The translations under genes and the position numbers were made by a program. A stretch of DNA of 64,000 bases. Origin: BRH-c25 sp035627615. Its GTDB lineage: Bacteria > Bacillota > Clostridia > Lutisporales > Lutisporaceae. Shown piece by piece: positions 42,973-52,208 of the stretch. Below the pieces are notes generated by a model. It saw only the letters and a list, made by a program, of their open reading frames with translations. It was not told the DNA's origin and did no database searches. The DNA is taken from assembly GCA_035627615.1 (NCBI GenBank), contig DASPLL010000031.1:1-64000 (forward strand), given 5' to 3'. The stretch's first letter is position 1; each line of letters opens with the position of its first letter.

Positions 42973-43023
42973 ATTTGGAGGCTATGAAAATACCTCCAAA
43001 TGAATATTTATTCACGTGGAGGT
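42973..43023 (-). promoter_or_regulatory. Leader with mutually exclusive stems upstream of the peptide-transport operon
   Basis: Read on the minus strand three segments occur in order: ACCTCCA (43023-43017), TGGAGGT (42998-42992) and CCTCCAAAT (42981-42973). Segment 2 can pair with 1 or, within the 9-bp stem ATTTGGAGG/CCTCCAAAT, with 3. A T6 run (42964-42959) follows the second stem after eight bases. This resembles an attenuator but the gap to the T-run is longer than usual. The rest of 42901-43436 shows no gene. Confidence 0.4.
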
Positions 43024-43365
43024 GTTTCGACATCCCTTCACTATGCTGCTCATGTATAAAATTGAATTTTTGTAAATAAAAATCCGCTGATATTTTATAA
43101 TAAAATAGCATAAGCACTAGTAAATGTCAAACACTGAATAGTCAAGATAATCTAATCTGTTAAAGTAATGGGACCGCTTCAAATACCTGGGTTTGAAGGG
43201 GATGTATGTGCATGGTGGATTAACAAATGTATTTAAATTCAGAACATGTCATGCAAAGTGAAAGTAAAATGAAAATATCACTATTGATAAACTTCAATAT
43301 GCAAGTGAGTTTTTTCACTAATGTTACTTAAATAAGTGATATAATAGAAAAGTGCAAGCGGTATA

Positions 43366-43406
43366 TTACCATATGCAAATTAATAGGGCATTTTGTAATA
43401 TGGTAA
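43366..43406. promoter_or_regulatory. Inverted repeat upstream of the Lrp-type regulator
   Basis: TTACCATAT (43366-43374) and ATATGGTAA (43398-43406) are perfect 9-base arms 23 bp apart, downstream of a TATAAT (43339-43344) and about 30 bp before the regulator's start. It could be an autoregulatory site. Confidence 0.4.
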
Positions 43407-43436
43407 ATTATTCTGAACCGGAAAGAGGGTGTGGCG

Positions 43437-43895
43437 ATGAAATTTAAGAATATGGATGAGGTGGACCAGCAGATACTGGGGCTGTTGTCCCAAAACTCAA
43501 GGATGTCATATATTGATATCGGAAAAAAGGTGAACCTGTCGCGGGTTGCCGTAAAAAGCCGTATAGATGCCATGGAAAAGGAGGGCATAATAGAACAATA
43601 TAGTATAATTATAAATCCTCAAAAGGTCGGGCGTACGGTATCCGCTTTCTTTAATATAGAGGTGGAGCCCAGGCACTTCTACCAGACAGCGGCTGAATTG
43701 GCTGCCAAGGAGCAGGTGACGGACATTTACCAGATGACAGGCTCCTCCAAGCTGCATGTCCATGCGGTTATGGAACTGAATGAGGACCTGGAGAAATTCC
43801 TGAGGGAAGAGATATATGTGATGCCCGGGATCGTAAGTATAGAGAGCAACCTTATAATATCCAGGATAAAGACCAGGAAAGGCATCAGAGTATGA
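43437..43895 (+). CDS. Lrp/AsnC-family regulator
   Basis: A 152-residue feast/famine regulator. The N-terminal helix-turn-helix reads 'DEVDQQILGLLSQNSRMSYI' then DIGKKVNLSRVAVKSRI; the C-terminal RAM domain (about 65-148) would bind an amino acid and drive oligomerisation. ATG at 43437 has GAGGG seven bases upstream. It lies between the peptide transporter and the serine dehydratase genes, so these amino-acid-use genes are likely targets. Confidence 0.88.
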   Translation: MKFKNMDEVDQQILGLLSQNSRMSYIDIGKKVNLSRVAVKSRIDAMEKEGIIEQYSIIINPQKVGRTVSAFFNIEVEPRHFYQTAAELAAKEQVTDIYQMTGSSKLHVHAVMELNEDLEKFLREEIYVMPGIVSIESNLIISRIKTRKGIRV

Positions 43896-43919
43896 TTATG
43901 ACGTTTGGGGGAATTTTTA

Positions 43920-44474
43920 ATGCACAAGCTTTTTGAGTTGTTTATGGTATTTTTCAAGATCGGCGCTTTCACCATAGGCGGAGGTTATGCCATGGTTCCT
44001 CTGATACAGGAGGAGATCTGCAGCAGGAAGAAATGGTCATCGGATGAGGAATTTCTTGATATAATAGCAATAGCCCAGTCACTGCCCGGTGTACTTGCGG
44101 TAAATACAGCATCAATACTGGGGTACAAGCTGTTCGGCATTCCGGGTGTTCTGGCTGCCGTGCTGGGGGCGGTCCTGCCCTCCTTTATGATTATCCTTGT
44201 AATAGCGGTGTTTTTTACACAGTTTGTAAAGTATGAGATTACTGAGCGGGTTTTCAGGGGAGTACGTCCTGCTGTGGCTTCACTCATGGCTTTTGCTGTT
44301 ATCAAGCTGGGTAAAAAGGTTGGAATATCCACGTTCAATATAGCTATAGGACTACTGGTGGCGGCACTCCTGATATTTGAGGTACACCCTATCCTGATAA
44401 TAGTTTTATCAGGTATTATCGGCATAGCTGCCGAGTACTGGGGAGGTAGAAGCAATGCTAAAGCTGATAATTGA
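43920..44474 (+). CDS. ChrA-type transporter, first half
   Basis: A 184-residue half-size chromate-transporter-family protein with the duplicated-family start 'FFKIGAFTIGGGYAMVPLI', 'IAIAQSLPGVLAVNTAS' and four to six membrane helices. Short ChrA proteins are encoded as adjacent pairs and act together; true chromate efflux is proven for only some, and anion transport of another kind is possible. ATG at 43920 follows GGGGG by eight bases. It overlaps the next gene by 20 bp. Confidence 0.85.
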   Translation: MHKLFELFMVFFKIGAFTIGGGYAMVPLIQEEICSRKKWSSDEEFLDIIAIAQSLPGVLAVNTASILGYKLFGIPGVLAAVLGAVLPSFMIILVIAVFFTQFVKYEITERVFRGVRPAVASLMAFAVIKLGKKVGISTFNIAIGLLVAALLIFEVHPILIIVLSGIIGIAAEYWGGRSNAKADN

Positions 44475-44982
44475 TGTATTTTTTACATTTCTGAGGATCG
44501 GTGCCTTTACCTTCGGGGGCGGTTATGCCATGATACCCTTCATACAGACTGAAATAATCGATATACATAAGTGGCTGACCGCGGAAGAGTTCATAGATAT
44601 AATCGCAATCGCGGAGATGACGCCGGGGCCCATAGCTGTAAATTCCTCGACCTTCGTAGGCTACAAGATAGCCGGTTTTTGGGGTTCACTGGCAGGAACA
44701 GTGGGTGTTATCCTGGTATGTACAATATTATCTGCCCTGGCAGGCAAGTTTTTCTTCAAATTCAAGGATAACACGCTTCTAAAAGCGTTGTTCAAGGGAA
44801 TAAGACCTGCTGTAATAGTGCTTATCGGATCATCGGTCTTTTCTATTGGTAAGGTAGCCTTGCTGGACATAAAGAGTATAGGAATATGCATAGTTATTTT
44901 TGCAGCACTGCTCAAATTCAAGCTTCACCCGATACTTGCCGTAGTATTGTCTGGTGTAATGGGAGTAATATTGTTTGCATGA
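44455..44982 (+). CDS. ChrA-type transporter, second half
   Basis: A 175-residue partner of the preceding half-transporter, with the same pattern: 'FLRIGAFTFGGGYAMIPFI', 'IAEMTPGPIAVNSSTFVGY' and multiple membrane helices. The GGGAGG inside the upstream gene serves its ATG, so the two are translationally coupled. It ends at a strong terminator. Confidence 0.87.
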   Translation: MLKLIIDVFFTFLRIGAFTFGGGYAMIPFIQTEIIDIHKWLTAEEFIDIIAIAEMTPGPIAVNSSTFVGYKIAGFWGSLAGTVGVILVCTILSALAGKFFFKFKDNTLLKALFKGIRPAVIVLIGSSVFSIGKVALLDIKSIGICIVIFAALLKFKLHPILAVVLSGVMGVILFA

Positions 44983-45003
44983 TGAGCATTACAAATTATT
45001 ATT

Positions 45004-45046
45004 AACAACGGTGTAGAATTTTCTATACCGTTGTTCTATGCTTTTT
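45004..45046 (+). terminator. Terminator after the ChrA pair
   Basis: AACAACGGT (45004-45012) pairs with ACCGTTGTT (45027-45035), with TAGA/TCTA extending the stem inside. CTATGCTTTTT follows. Confidence 0.75.
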
Positions 45047-45172
45047 GATATAAGTTTTAAGTTCATTTATGCCCCTGAAAGAATATAGCGTAAAATGGTG
45101 ATCATATTAATTATAAGGAAGTTGTTAAAACCTTTAATAGGTAAAGAAGATAGATGAGGTAGTTTTATTATA

Positions 45173-45201
45173 TTGGAATGGTAGAAAACAAAGTATATAA
45201 T
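45173..45201 (+). promoter_or_regulatory. Sigma-A promoter of sdaAB-sdaAA
   Basis: TTGGAA (45173-45178), 17 bp, TATAAT (45196-45201), 40 bp before the sdaAB start. Confidence 0.7.
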
Positions 45202-45241
45202 GTAATCAACAATTTGTTTTGATTATAAGGAGTAAATTGAA

Positions 45242-45910
45242 ATGGATTACAGCGTATTCAATATCATAGGACCCAGGATGGTCGGACCTTCAAGCTCCCA
45301 TACGGCAGGAGCAGCCAGGCTGGGGAAGGTGGCGAGAAGGATAAGCGGAAATGATGTGACCAGGGTCACCTTCATACTTTATGGTTCCTTTGCCAAGACT
45401 TACAAAGGCCACGGCACCGACAGGGCGCTGCTGGCAGGGATCCTGGACATGGAGCCCAATGACCCAAATCTCGGCAGATCGCTGGAATGTGCCGGAGCTG
45501 CGGGTGTGGACTATGAGTTCGTGGTTGACGATACAGAGCCGATCCATCCCAATACCGTCAAAATGCTGATAACCGGCAGCAGCGGCAAGAGAACGGAGGT
45601 AGTGGGCTGCTCCATCGGGGGCGGCAATATCCGTGTGATACAGATAAACGGGTTGAGTGTGGAGTTCACCGGTGAGTATCCTACATTGATCATACGGCAT
45701 ATTGACAGACCGGGTGTCATAGCTGAAGTGACCGGCCTCATGGTTCAATTCGATATCAATATTGCTTTTATGCGGGTCTTCAGGCAGAGCAGGGGGCAGG
45801 ATGCTTTCATGATAATAGAAACCGATAATACAATTCCAAGGAAGGTCATTGCTCAGGTCAGGGCCTTAGGTGACGAAATTCATGATGTATATTTAATAGA
45901 AGCGTTATAG
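45242..45910 (+). CDS. sdaAB: L-serine dehydratase, beta subunit
   Basis: A 222-residue beta subunit of the iron-sulfur L-serine dehydratase, which deaminates L-serine to pyruvate and ammonia. It carries 'NIIGPRMVGPSSSHTAGAARLG' (core GPSSSHTAGA) and 'GHGTDRALLAGILDM', then a C-terminal ACT domain (about 147-220, 'PTLIIRHIDRPGVIAEVTGL') that likely senses serine. AAGGAG precedes the ATG. It is 19 bp from the alpha-subunit gene. Confidence 0.95.
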   Translation: MDYSVFNIIGPRMVGPSSSHTAGAARLGKVARRISGNDVTRVTFILYGSFAKTYKGHGTDRALLAGILDMEPNDPNLGRSLECAGAAGVDYEFVVDDTEPIHPNTVKMLITGSSGKRTEVVGCSIGGGNIRVIQINGLSVEFTGEYPTLIIRHIDRPGVIAEVTGLMVQFDINIAFMRVFRQSRGQDAFMIIETDNTIPRKVIAQVRALGDEIHDVYLIEAL

Positions 45911-45929
45911 CGGAAAGAGGAAGATGTAT

Positions 45930-46814
45930 ATGGGTATCAATTTTACAAATGGTTCTGAGCTCCTGCACTTGTGCAATAAAAGCAATGTAAGGATATATGA
46001 GCTGATGCTGGTGCGGGAGGTCCACATATCCCAGAGGAATAAAGACCTGATAATAAATGAAATGAAGGAAAACCTGGAGGTTATGAAGAAAGCCATTGAA
46101 AGGGGCCTGACCGAGGATGTGCGTTCCGTCAGCGGCTTGACCGGGGGAGATGCAAAAAAGCTCAGGAGCTATTATGAAAAGGAGCAGACTATCGCAGGAG
46201 GGGATCTGAACAGTGCAGTGGCTGCTGCCATGGCTGTATTGGAGGTCAATGCCGCCATGGGACAGATCGTTGCGGCTCCAACGGCCGGATCCAGCGGGAT
46301 CATACCGGGTTCGATCATTACGACGGCCGGGCGGTTCGGGAAAAATGACAAGGATATCATAAATGCCCTGTTTACAGCGGCAGCTGTGGGGTATCTGATC
46401 ACCAGGAACGCAACTGTTGCAGGTGCTGAAGGGGGCTGCCAGGCTGAGACTGGCTCCGCAGCGGCAATGGCGGCAGCAGCCATTGTTGAGATGCTGGGAG
46501 GGACGCCGGCGCAGGCTCTGGATGCAGCAGCAATGGCTATAAAGAATATTCTGGGTCTGGTGTGTGATCCTATTGCGGGATTGGTCGAGGCTCCATGCAT
46601 TAAGAGGAATGCGATCGGGACTGCCAATGCCCTTATTTCTGCTGATATGGCGTTGGCGGGCATAACAAGCATCATTCCTTTTGATGAGGTGGTGGAAGCC
46701 ATGCTGAAGGTGGGCAGATCTCTGCCCTGCGAGCTAAGGGAGACTGGTACGGGAGGACTGGCCTGGACGCCTACGGGTAGGCAGATACATGAAAGGATTT
46801 TCGGTAAGCCCTGA
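45930..46814 (+). CDS. sdaAA: L-serine dehydratase, alpha subunit
   Basis: A 294-residue catalytic subunit. Conserved elements: 'AAPTAGSSGIIPGSI', 'AEGGCQAETGSAAAMAAAA' and 'GLVCDPIAGLVEAPCIKRNA', which supply the three cysteines that hold the oxygen-sensitive [4Fe-4S] cluster. ATG at 45930 is favoured over 45924 on spacing from AAAGAGG. Together with SstT it suggests serine fermentation. Confidence 0.95.
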   Translation: MGINFTNGSELLHLCNKSNVRIYELMLVREVHISQRNKDLIINEMKENLEVMKKAIERGLTEDVRSVSGLTGGDAKKLRSYYEKEQTIAGGDLNSAVAAAMAVLEVNAAMGQIVAAPTAGSSGIIPGSIITTAGRFGKNDKDIINALFTAAAVGYLITRNATVAGAEGGCQAETGSAAAMAAAAIVEMLGGTPAQALDAAAMAIKNILGLVCDPIAGLVEAPCIKRNAIGTANALISADMALAGITSIIPFDEVVEAMLKVGRSLPCELRETGTGGLAWTPTGRQIHERIFGKP

Positions 46815-46896
46815 GAGGCATTTGGAGAAAGGTGACGGATCCTGGTGAAAATAGACTGGATGTCCACAAAAAAATTAAATATTCTGAAAATTACTA

Positions 46897-46924
46897 TTGA
46901 ATTTCTGACGGTTTATGTTATAAT
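46897..46924 (+). promoter_or_regulatory. Sigma-A promoter in a gene-free region
   Basis: TTGAAT (46897-46902), 16 bp, TATAAT (46919-46924). No protein gene follows for about 490 bp, so it seems to drive the candidate small RNA. Confidence 0.65.
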
Positions 46925-46930
46925 TATATT

Positions 46931-47220
46931 AAGAAAGATGAATGCACCAAGAAGCTGGAGCATATCTTTCTGACAGGCTCTAATTCAACAATATGTAACT
47001 TCCCTAGTATTCTTGGATCCTTTTGGTTTGGTTAGTTTTGTTTTGAATTCTAGTTCGAATAGTTAGTATTTGGTTTAGAGTTTGTTCGGCAGTAAGTTTA
47101 GCTTCAAAAAAGTAATGAGGTAATTAACACTTGGTAAATTCAGATGGTATTCCCGTTGAATTAGAGCTTGTTTTATGAGGTGGTTTATTTTGGAAACAAA
47201 ATAAACCACCTTTGTTTTTT
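46931..47220 (+). ncRNA. Candidate small RNA of about 285 nt
   Basis: The transcript predicted from the upstream promoter begins with a hairpin (AGAAAGAT 46932-46939 with ATCTTTCT 46964-46971, plus ATGC/GCAT inside) and ends with a very strong terminator (47178-47220). No reading frame with a ribosome site is present between. The stretch is U-rich with repeated GTTTGG/GTTAG-like motifs. It could be a trans-acting RNA or a structured RNA of a family I cannot name; a long untranslated leader is unlikely because the terminator intervenes. Confidence 0.5.
47178..47220 (+). terminator. Strong terminator of the candidate small RNA
   Basis: A perfect 15-bp stem (47178-47192 with 47197-47211) closed by a GAAA tetraloop and followed by TTGTTTTTT. 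Confidence 0.88.
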
Positions 47221-47281
47221 GCCGATGAAAACACGCGCAATTTGTAGATATTTGGTAGTTAAGGAAAATACTTATAAAACG

Positions 47282-47310
47282 TTTAAATATTGCATAAATT
47301 CTGTTATAAT
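47282..47310 (+). promoter_or_regulatory. Extended -10 promoter of the CheB-CheR-kinase gene
   Basis: TATAAT (47305-47310) preceded by TG-T (extended -10), with a weak TTTAAA 17 bp upstream (47282-47287). It lies about 105 bp before the GTG start. Confidence 0.5.
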
Positions 47311-47415
47311 CAGCATAGTTAAGCAGTTATAAATTGGAATAATTATGTAAATAAAATATATTAAAATTATATATAAATATTTTGTGATAGAATCACAACT
47401 CAGGGGGGGACACAT

Positions 47416-50400
47416 GTGGATAAAGAGAACGAAAGCGATAAGGGAAAAGGTACAGAAGTAATAGTTGAAGAAAATGAACTATCAATTCCAGCAATGCCAA
47501 AAGAGGATTTCTATGTTGCGGGTATGGGAGCTTCTGCCGGAGGGCTTGAAGCTCTTGAGCAATTTTTTGCAAACATGCCGCCTGTTGATAATCTTGCATT
47601 TGTTGTAATTCAGCACTTATCTCCCGACTATAAAAGCTTTATGCCTGAACTCCTGTCAAAGCACACCAAAATGAAGGTATATCAGATACAGAACGGAATG
47701 CAGCTTGGTCCGGGATGTATTTATCTGAACCCTCCCAAATACAATGTAGCCGTTTCAGAAGGGCGGTTCTTACTCGTCGACCAGGATCCGGTTCAAAGGA
47801 TCAATCTTGCGATAGATACTTTCTTGGAATCGCTTGCAGTAAGTATGAAGGAGAGATCAATTGCCATCATACTTTCTGGAACAGGGAGTGACGGTACCCG
47901 TGGATGCAGAGCTATAAAAGAAGTCGGCGGCATTGTGATGGCACAGGATGAGACGTCGGCTAAATTCAACGGAATGCCTAAAAGTGTTATTTCAACCAAT
48001 ATCTGTGACTATATAATGGCTCCCCGGTTCATGCCTGATGAGTTGTTGAAGTATACTGGACAGCCCTCGTTAATTGAAATGAAGGTTGTTGAAAAACCGG
48101 AAGATGTTGAAGGCTCAGATACTTTAGCCATCATATACAATATCATCAAGAAACGATATTCAATTGATTTTAACCTTTATAAACAAAGTACCGTTCTACG
48201 GTGTATAGACAGGCGGATGAGGATTAACCAGCTGCAGGATCCTATATTGTACCTTGAGCTTATGAAGGATAACCCTGGTGAAGTGGAGCGTTTATACAAC
48301 AGCCTACTGATAGGAGTAACACGGTTTTTCAGAGATGGAGAAGCATTTAACGTTATTAAAAACAAAGTCATTCCCGAAATATTCGGCAGCAAGCCGGACA
48401 ATTCCAGCATCAGAGTTTGGGTTGCAGGGTGCTCAACCGGTGAAGAAGCATATTCACTTGCGATATTATTTAAAGAATACATGGATACCGCTCAAAGAAA
48501 TTTCAATATAAAAATATTTGCTACAGATATTGATAATAATGCAATAGAATACGCCAGCGAGGGGGTTTATCCCGACAGTATCTCCTGTGATGTATCCCTG
48601 GAACGTTTGAACAGGTATTTTATAAAAAAGAAGGATACTTACCAGGTATCAAAAACCATCCGCGAAATGGTTATTTTCTCCTTTCATAATGTGATAAGCA
48701 ATCCACCGTTTTTTAGAATAGATCTTTTAAGCTGCAGGAATCTGCTGATATATTTTCAACCCGTGCTTCAGACCAGAATTCTGTCAACCTTCCAATTTGC
48801 TCTTGAGACAAACGGTTATATGTTTCTGGGTACTAGTGAAACAACAGGTGAACTCGGTGGGTATTTTTCATCTGTTGATGCAAAGTGGAAAATCTTCAAG
48901 GGCAGGGAAACCAAGAAACGTCCGCTAATAGACGATATTTCCATTATATCTTCCGGAATGAAGGTGGTCACACCCAAAATTCATGATGATTATTTTACAA
49001 GAAGGGTAAGGAATAGTTGGGAAATGGATGATATTTATGCAAAGCTGATAGAGGAATGTCTGCCTCCCAGTGTAGTAGTTGATGAGAACGGCGAATTGGT
49101 GCAGGTCTGCGGTGATGCGGACAGGTTCCTGAAGGTTCCCAGAGGAAGGGTCTTCTATGATATCCAGAAAATGGTCCCCAAGGAATTGTCTACTGCTCTT
49201 GGAACTGCATTAAACAAGGTAAAGAAAGAGAAAAAGACTGTTACCTATACAAATATCAAAGTAATGCTCGGGGAAGGGGTTGTATGCATCAACCTGATTG
49301 TCAAGCCCCTGCTTACTAAAAAGAATGGGGCATTAGCCCTTGTGGTGTTTGAAGAGATCAAGAGCAGTATTACCCAGGGAGAGTATATAGAAAATTACGA
49401 TACTGTAAGCAAACTGCACGAACGTATTGCAGACCTTGAGCAGGAGCTTCAGTATACAAAAGAGAGTCTTCAGACTTCCATCGAAGAAATTGAGACTTCA
49501 AGCGAAGAAATACAATCTGCCAATGAAGAGCTTCTGGTATCCAATGAAGAACTGCACAGTACCAATGAAGAGCTTCAATCGGTCAATCAGGAGCTGATTG
49601 TTGTAAACACTCAATACCAATATAAGATACAGGAACTGGCCGAGTTGAATAATGATATGACTAATTTCTTGAACAGTACGACCATCGGCACTATTTTCCT
49701 GGATGCAAACCTGTATGTAAGGAAATTTACACCGGCAGTAACCAGGGAAATAAATCTTATAGAATCGGATATTGGCCGTCCCATAAGCCACATCTCATAT
49801 AGCCTAATAAATGAGGATCTGACCGAGCAGGCAAGAAATGTAATGAGCAGTCTTGTACCTTCCGAACGGGAGGTACGGAGTACCAACAATAAATGGTACC
49901 TGCTGAAATATGCCCCATACCGGACAAATGAAAATATCATCAAGGGTGTGGTGATCTCTCTTGTTGATATTACAGCACGTAAGGAAGCTGAGGAGGACCT
50001 GAAGAGAAGCAAGGACCGCTATGAGAAGCTTGTAGAATTATCACCTTTCGCTGTTTTTATTCTAAAAGGAGATATTATACAATTTTCAAATACCGAAGGT
50101 TCAAATTTACTTCAGGTAAAAAGGGTTGAACAACTTATCGGAAAGTCGATCGGGAAGTATCTGGATATTTCGGAAGCGCAGCTTGTTAATATGCAGCAGC
50201 AGTATCTCCAGGACCAGGATAATAGGGCAATGCCAATGGAGGATAAAATAATCCGTGCCGACGGCTCAGTAATTTATGTTGAAATTATGTCAATGCCTAT
50301 TTACTTTGAAGAGGAAAGTGCACAGCTTGTGATCTTGAGAGATATTACCTTCAGGAAGCTTTCGGAACAGCTGCAGGAAGATAACACCCGGGCTAAAAGG

Positions 50401-51222
50401 CTTCTGGAGGAAGCGAAGGTATTCGATGGCATGAAAAATGACTTTTTCAGCAATCTGTCCCATGAGCTCCGTACTCCGCTGAATGTCATAATGAGTACTT
50501 TGCAATTTCTGGAGTCCATGATGAAGGATAACTCCCAAAAAGGGACAGGCACTAATATAAAGAAATATACCGGTATCATGAAGCAGAACTGCTTCAGGCA
50601 GTTAAGGCTTATAAACAATTTAATTGATATTACGAAAATTGATGCGGGTTTCTTTGAAGTCAGATTGCAGAATAATGATATTGTCAAAGTAATAGAGGAT
50701 ATTACTTTGTCCGTATCGGAATATATAAAGAATAAGTCTATTGAGCTGGTATTCGATACTGATGTGGAAGAAAAAATAACAGCCTTCGACCCGGACAAGA
50801 TTGAGCGTATCATGTTGAATCTTCTGTCCAATGCAGTCAAGTTCACCGGAGAGGGCGGCAGTATAAGCGTCAGTATGTTTGATAAGGGAGATAGTATTCA
50901 GATATCCGTTAGAGACTCCGGAACAGGTATCCCGGAAGAAAAGCTGGATGTTATTTTTGAAAGGTTCAGGCAAGTGGACAAATCCCTGAACAGAGCCCAG
51001 GAAGGCAGTGGTATAGGACTTTCGCTGGTGAAATCAATAGTGGAAATGCACGGAGGTAAAATTTACGTTCAGAGTGAATATGGTGCAGGGTCCGAATTTG
51101 TTATAGAGTTGCCGGTAAAAACCGTGCCCGAGGATGAAGTGTATATAGACGAAGACAACAAGCAGCAGAGCAATGTGGAAAAAATACATCTGGAGTTTTC
51201 GGATATCTATAACCTGAACTAA
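47416..51222 (+). CDS. CheB-CheR-PAS-histidine kinase fusion protein
   Basis: A 1268-residue signalling protein. Domains in order: CheB methylesterase (about 32-215; S40 in 'GASAGG', H67 in 'IQHLSPD', Asp in 'SGTGSDGT'), CheR methyltransferase (about 225-490; 'WVAGCSTGEEAYSLA'), a linker, a long coiled coil (about 665-750; repeated 'NEELxSxNEEL'), two PAS domains (about 755-1000), then HisKA with 'FFSNLSHELRTPLNVI' and HATPase_c with 'NLLSNAVKF' and 'GSGIGLSLVKSIV'. There is no membrane segment and no receiver domain. Such fusions signal outside classical chemotaxis. GTG start follows a GGGGGGG stretch. Confidence 0.93.
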   Translation: MDKENESDKGKGTEVIVEENELSIPAMPKEDFYVAGMGASAGGLEALEQFFANMPPVDNLAFVVIQHLSPDYKSFMPELLSKHTKMKVYQIQNGMQLGPGCIYLNPPKYNVAVSEGRFLLVDQDPVQRINLAIDTFLESLAVSMKERSIAIILSGTGSDGTRGCRAIKEVGGIVMAQDETSAKFNGMPKSVISTNICDYIMAPRFMPDELLKYTGQPSLIEMKVVEKPEDVEGSDTLAIIYNIIKKRYSIDFNLYKQSTVLRCIDRRMRINQLQDPILYLELMKDNPGEVERLYNSLLIGVTRFFRDGEAFNVIKNKVIPEIFGSKPDNSSIRVWVAGCSTGEEAYSLAILFKEYMDTAQRNFNIKIFATDIDNNAIEYASEGVYPDSISCDVSLERLNRYFIKKKDTYQVSKTIREMVIFSFHNVISNPPFFRIDLLSCRNLLIYFQPVLQTRILSTFQFALETNGYMFLGTSETTGELGGYFSSVDAKWKIFKGRETKKRPLIDDISIISSGMKVVTPKIHDDYFTRRVRNSWEMDDIYAKLIEECLPPSVVVDENGELVQVCGDADRFLKVPRGRVFYDIQKMVPKELSTALGTALNKVKKEKKTVTYTNIKVMLGEGVVCINLIVKPLLTKKNGALALVVFEEIKSSITQGEYIENYDTVSKLHERIADLEQELQYTKESLQTSIEEIETSSEEIQSANEELLVSNEELHSTNEELQSVNQELIVVNTQYQYKIQELAELNNDMTNFLNSTTIGTIFLDANLYVRKFTPAVTREINLIESDIGRPISHISYSLINEDLTEQARNVMSSLVPSEREVRSTNNKWYLLKYAPYRTNENIIKGVVISLVDITARKEAEEDLKRSKDRYEKLVELSPFAVFILKGDIIQFSNTEGSNLLQVKRVEQLIGKSIGKYLDISEAQLVNMQQQYLQDQDNRAMPMEDKIIRADGSVIYVEIMSMPIYFEEESAQLVILRDITFRKLSEQLQEDNTRAKRLLEEAKVFDGMKNDFFSNLSHELRTPLNVIMSTLQFLESMMKDNSQKGTGTNIKKYTGIMKQNCFRQLRLINNLIDITKIDAGFFEVRLQNNDIVKVIEDITLSVSEYIKNKSIELVFDTDVEEKITAFDPDKIERIMLNLLSNAVKFTGEGGSISVSMFDKGDSIQISVRDSGTGIPEEKLDVIFERFRQVDKSLNRAQEGSGIGLSLVKSIVEMHGGKIYVQSEYGAGSEFVIELPVKTVPEDEVYIDEDNKQQSNVEKIHLEFSDIYNLN

Positions 51223-51257
51223 AACAGCGCATTAGATATAAGCTACAATATTAACTG

Positions 51258-51315
51258 TTGAATTTTATAAATTATAATGGTATTATTAATGAAAATAATG
51301 TTCTAATATATAGAA
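51258..51315 (+). promoter_or_regulatory. Promoter and operator of the iclR-type gene
   Basis: TTGAAT (51258-51263), 17 bp, TATTAT (51281-51286). Just downstream, TTCTA (51301-51305) and TAGAA (51311-51315) form a palindrome around ATATA in the leader, suggesting autorepression. The same TAGAAA half-site recurs at the ridA and 60.6-kb promoters. Confidence 0.6.
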
Positions 51316-51336
51316 AAAGATAGGAGAAGGATTTAG

Positions 51337-52128
51337 TTGGGAAAGGCACTTGATGCTCATGTACCTAAATATCCGGTGCAGACACTTGAGAAGGCACTGG
51401 AGATAATAGAGGTCATGCATAAAGAAGGATCAGGGTTAGGGATAAGTGAGATAGACAATATACTGGGTATTGGGAAGAGTACGATACATAGGATATTGGA
51501 TACACTTATGGCTTACAACTATGTTGAAAAATGTTCTGAAAGCACAAAGTACCGTTTGAGCTGGAAGTTTTTCGAAATAGGCAATAATATTCCGCAGCAA
51601 AGGAAATTATCCAATCTGAATACGGAGGTTCTCCAGAATCTATGCAATAAATTTGAGGAGACAGTAAATCTGGGAGTTAGAGTGGAGAACAGCGTAGTTG
51701 TAATTTCCAGGATAGATCCGAAATCAACACTTGTAGCCAATGTTCCGATTGGAACGCGGGAACCGCTCCATGCCACAGCTATGGGGAAAGCTATTATTTC
51801 GGAGCTGGACAGGGAAGAGCTGGTCAAGATATTTGGAGAAGACCAGCTGGCAGGCTGTACCCCTAATACAATCACTACATTGGATGATCTGATCGTACAG
51901 CTGAGAAAAGTTAAGGAACAGGGTTACAGTATAGATGATCAGGAGTATTACCCCGGCCTGTCATGTATAGCTATGCCTGTCAGGAACTATAAGAATGAAG
52001 TTATAGCTGCTATTAGTGTTAGTGGTCCAAGTATGCGCCTGAACTTCACAAAGATTATGAATATTAAAAAGGATCTGGAGCTGGCAAGTAGTGAACTATC
52101 AACATATCTTGGTTATAATGAGGGATAA
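51337..52128 (+). CDS. IclR-family regulator of the downstream catabolic cluster
   Basis: A 263-residue IclR-type regulator. The N-terminal winged helix has 'VQTLEKALEIIEVMHKEG' and 'GISEIDNILGIGKSTIHRIL'; the C-terminal effector domain has 'GTREPLHATAMGKAI' and 'GLSCIAMPVRNYKNEVIAAISVSGPS' (core SCIAMPV). Start is TTG with AGGAGAAGG upstream. It is followed by a terminator, so it forms its own unit upstream of ridA and would bind the shared TAGAAA boxes. Confidence 0.9.
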   Translation: MGKALDAHVPKYPVQTLEKALEIIEVMHKEGSGLGISEIDNILGIGKSTIHRILDTLMAYNYVEKCSESTKYRLSWKFFEIGNNIPQQRKLSNLNTEVLQNLCNKFEETVNLGVRVENSVVVISRIDPKSTLVANVPIGTREPLHATAMGKAIISELDREELVKIFGEDQLAGCTPNTITTLDDLIVQLRKVKEQGYSIDDQEYYPGLSCIAMPVRNYKNEVIAAISVSGPSMRLNFTKIMNIKKDLELASSELSTYLGYNEG

Positions 52129-52164
52129 GGGAATAATAGAAAGTAATTCTACTATTCATGTATT

Positions 52165-52208
52165 AAGAAACAGGTTAAGGCAAAGCCCAACCTGTTTCTT
52201 TTTATTTC
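52165..52208 (+). terminator. Terminator of the iclR-type gene
   Basis: AAGAAACAGGTT (52165-52176) pairs with AACCTGTTTCTT (52189-52200), followed by TTTATTTC. Confidence 0.82.

Noticed and set aside
43920..44982. A single chrA gene broken by a frameshift
   Set aside because: Each half has its own start, ribosome site and family start motif; paired short ChrA proteins are a normal form.
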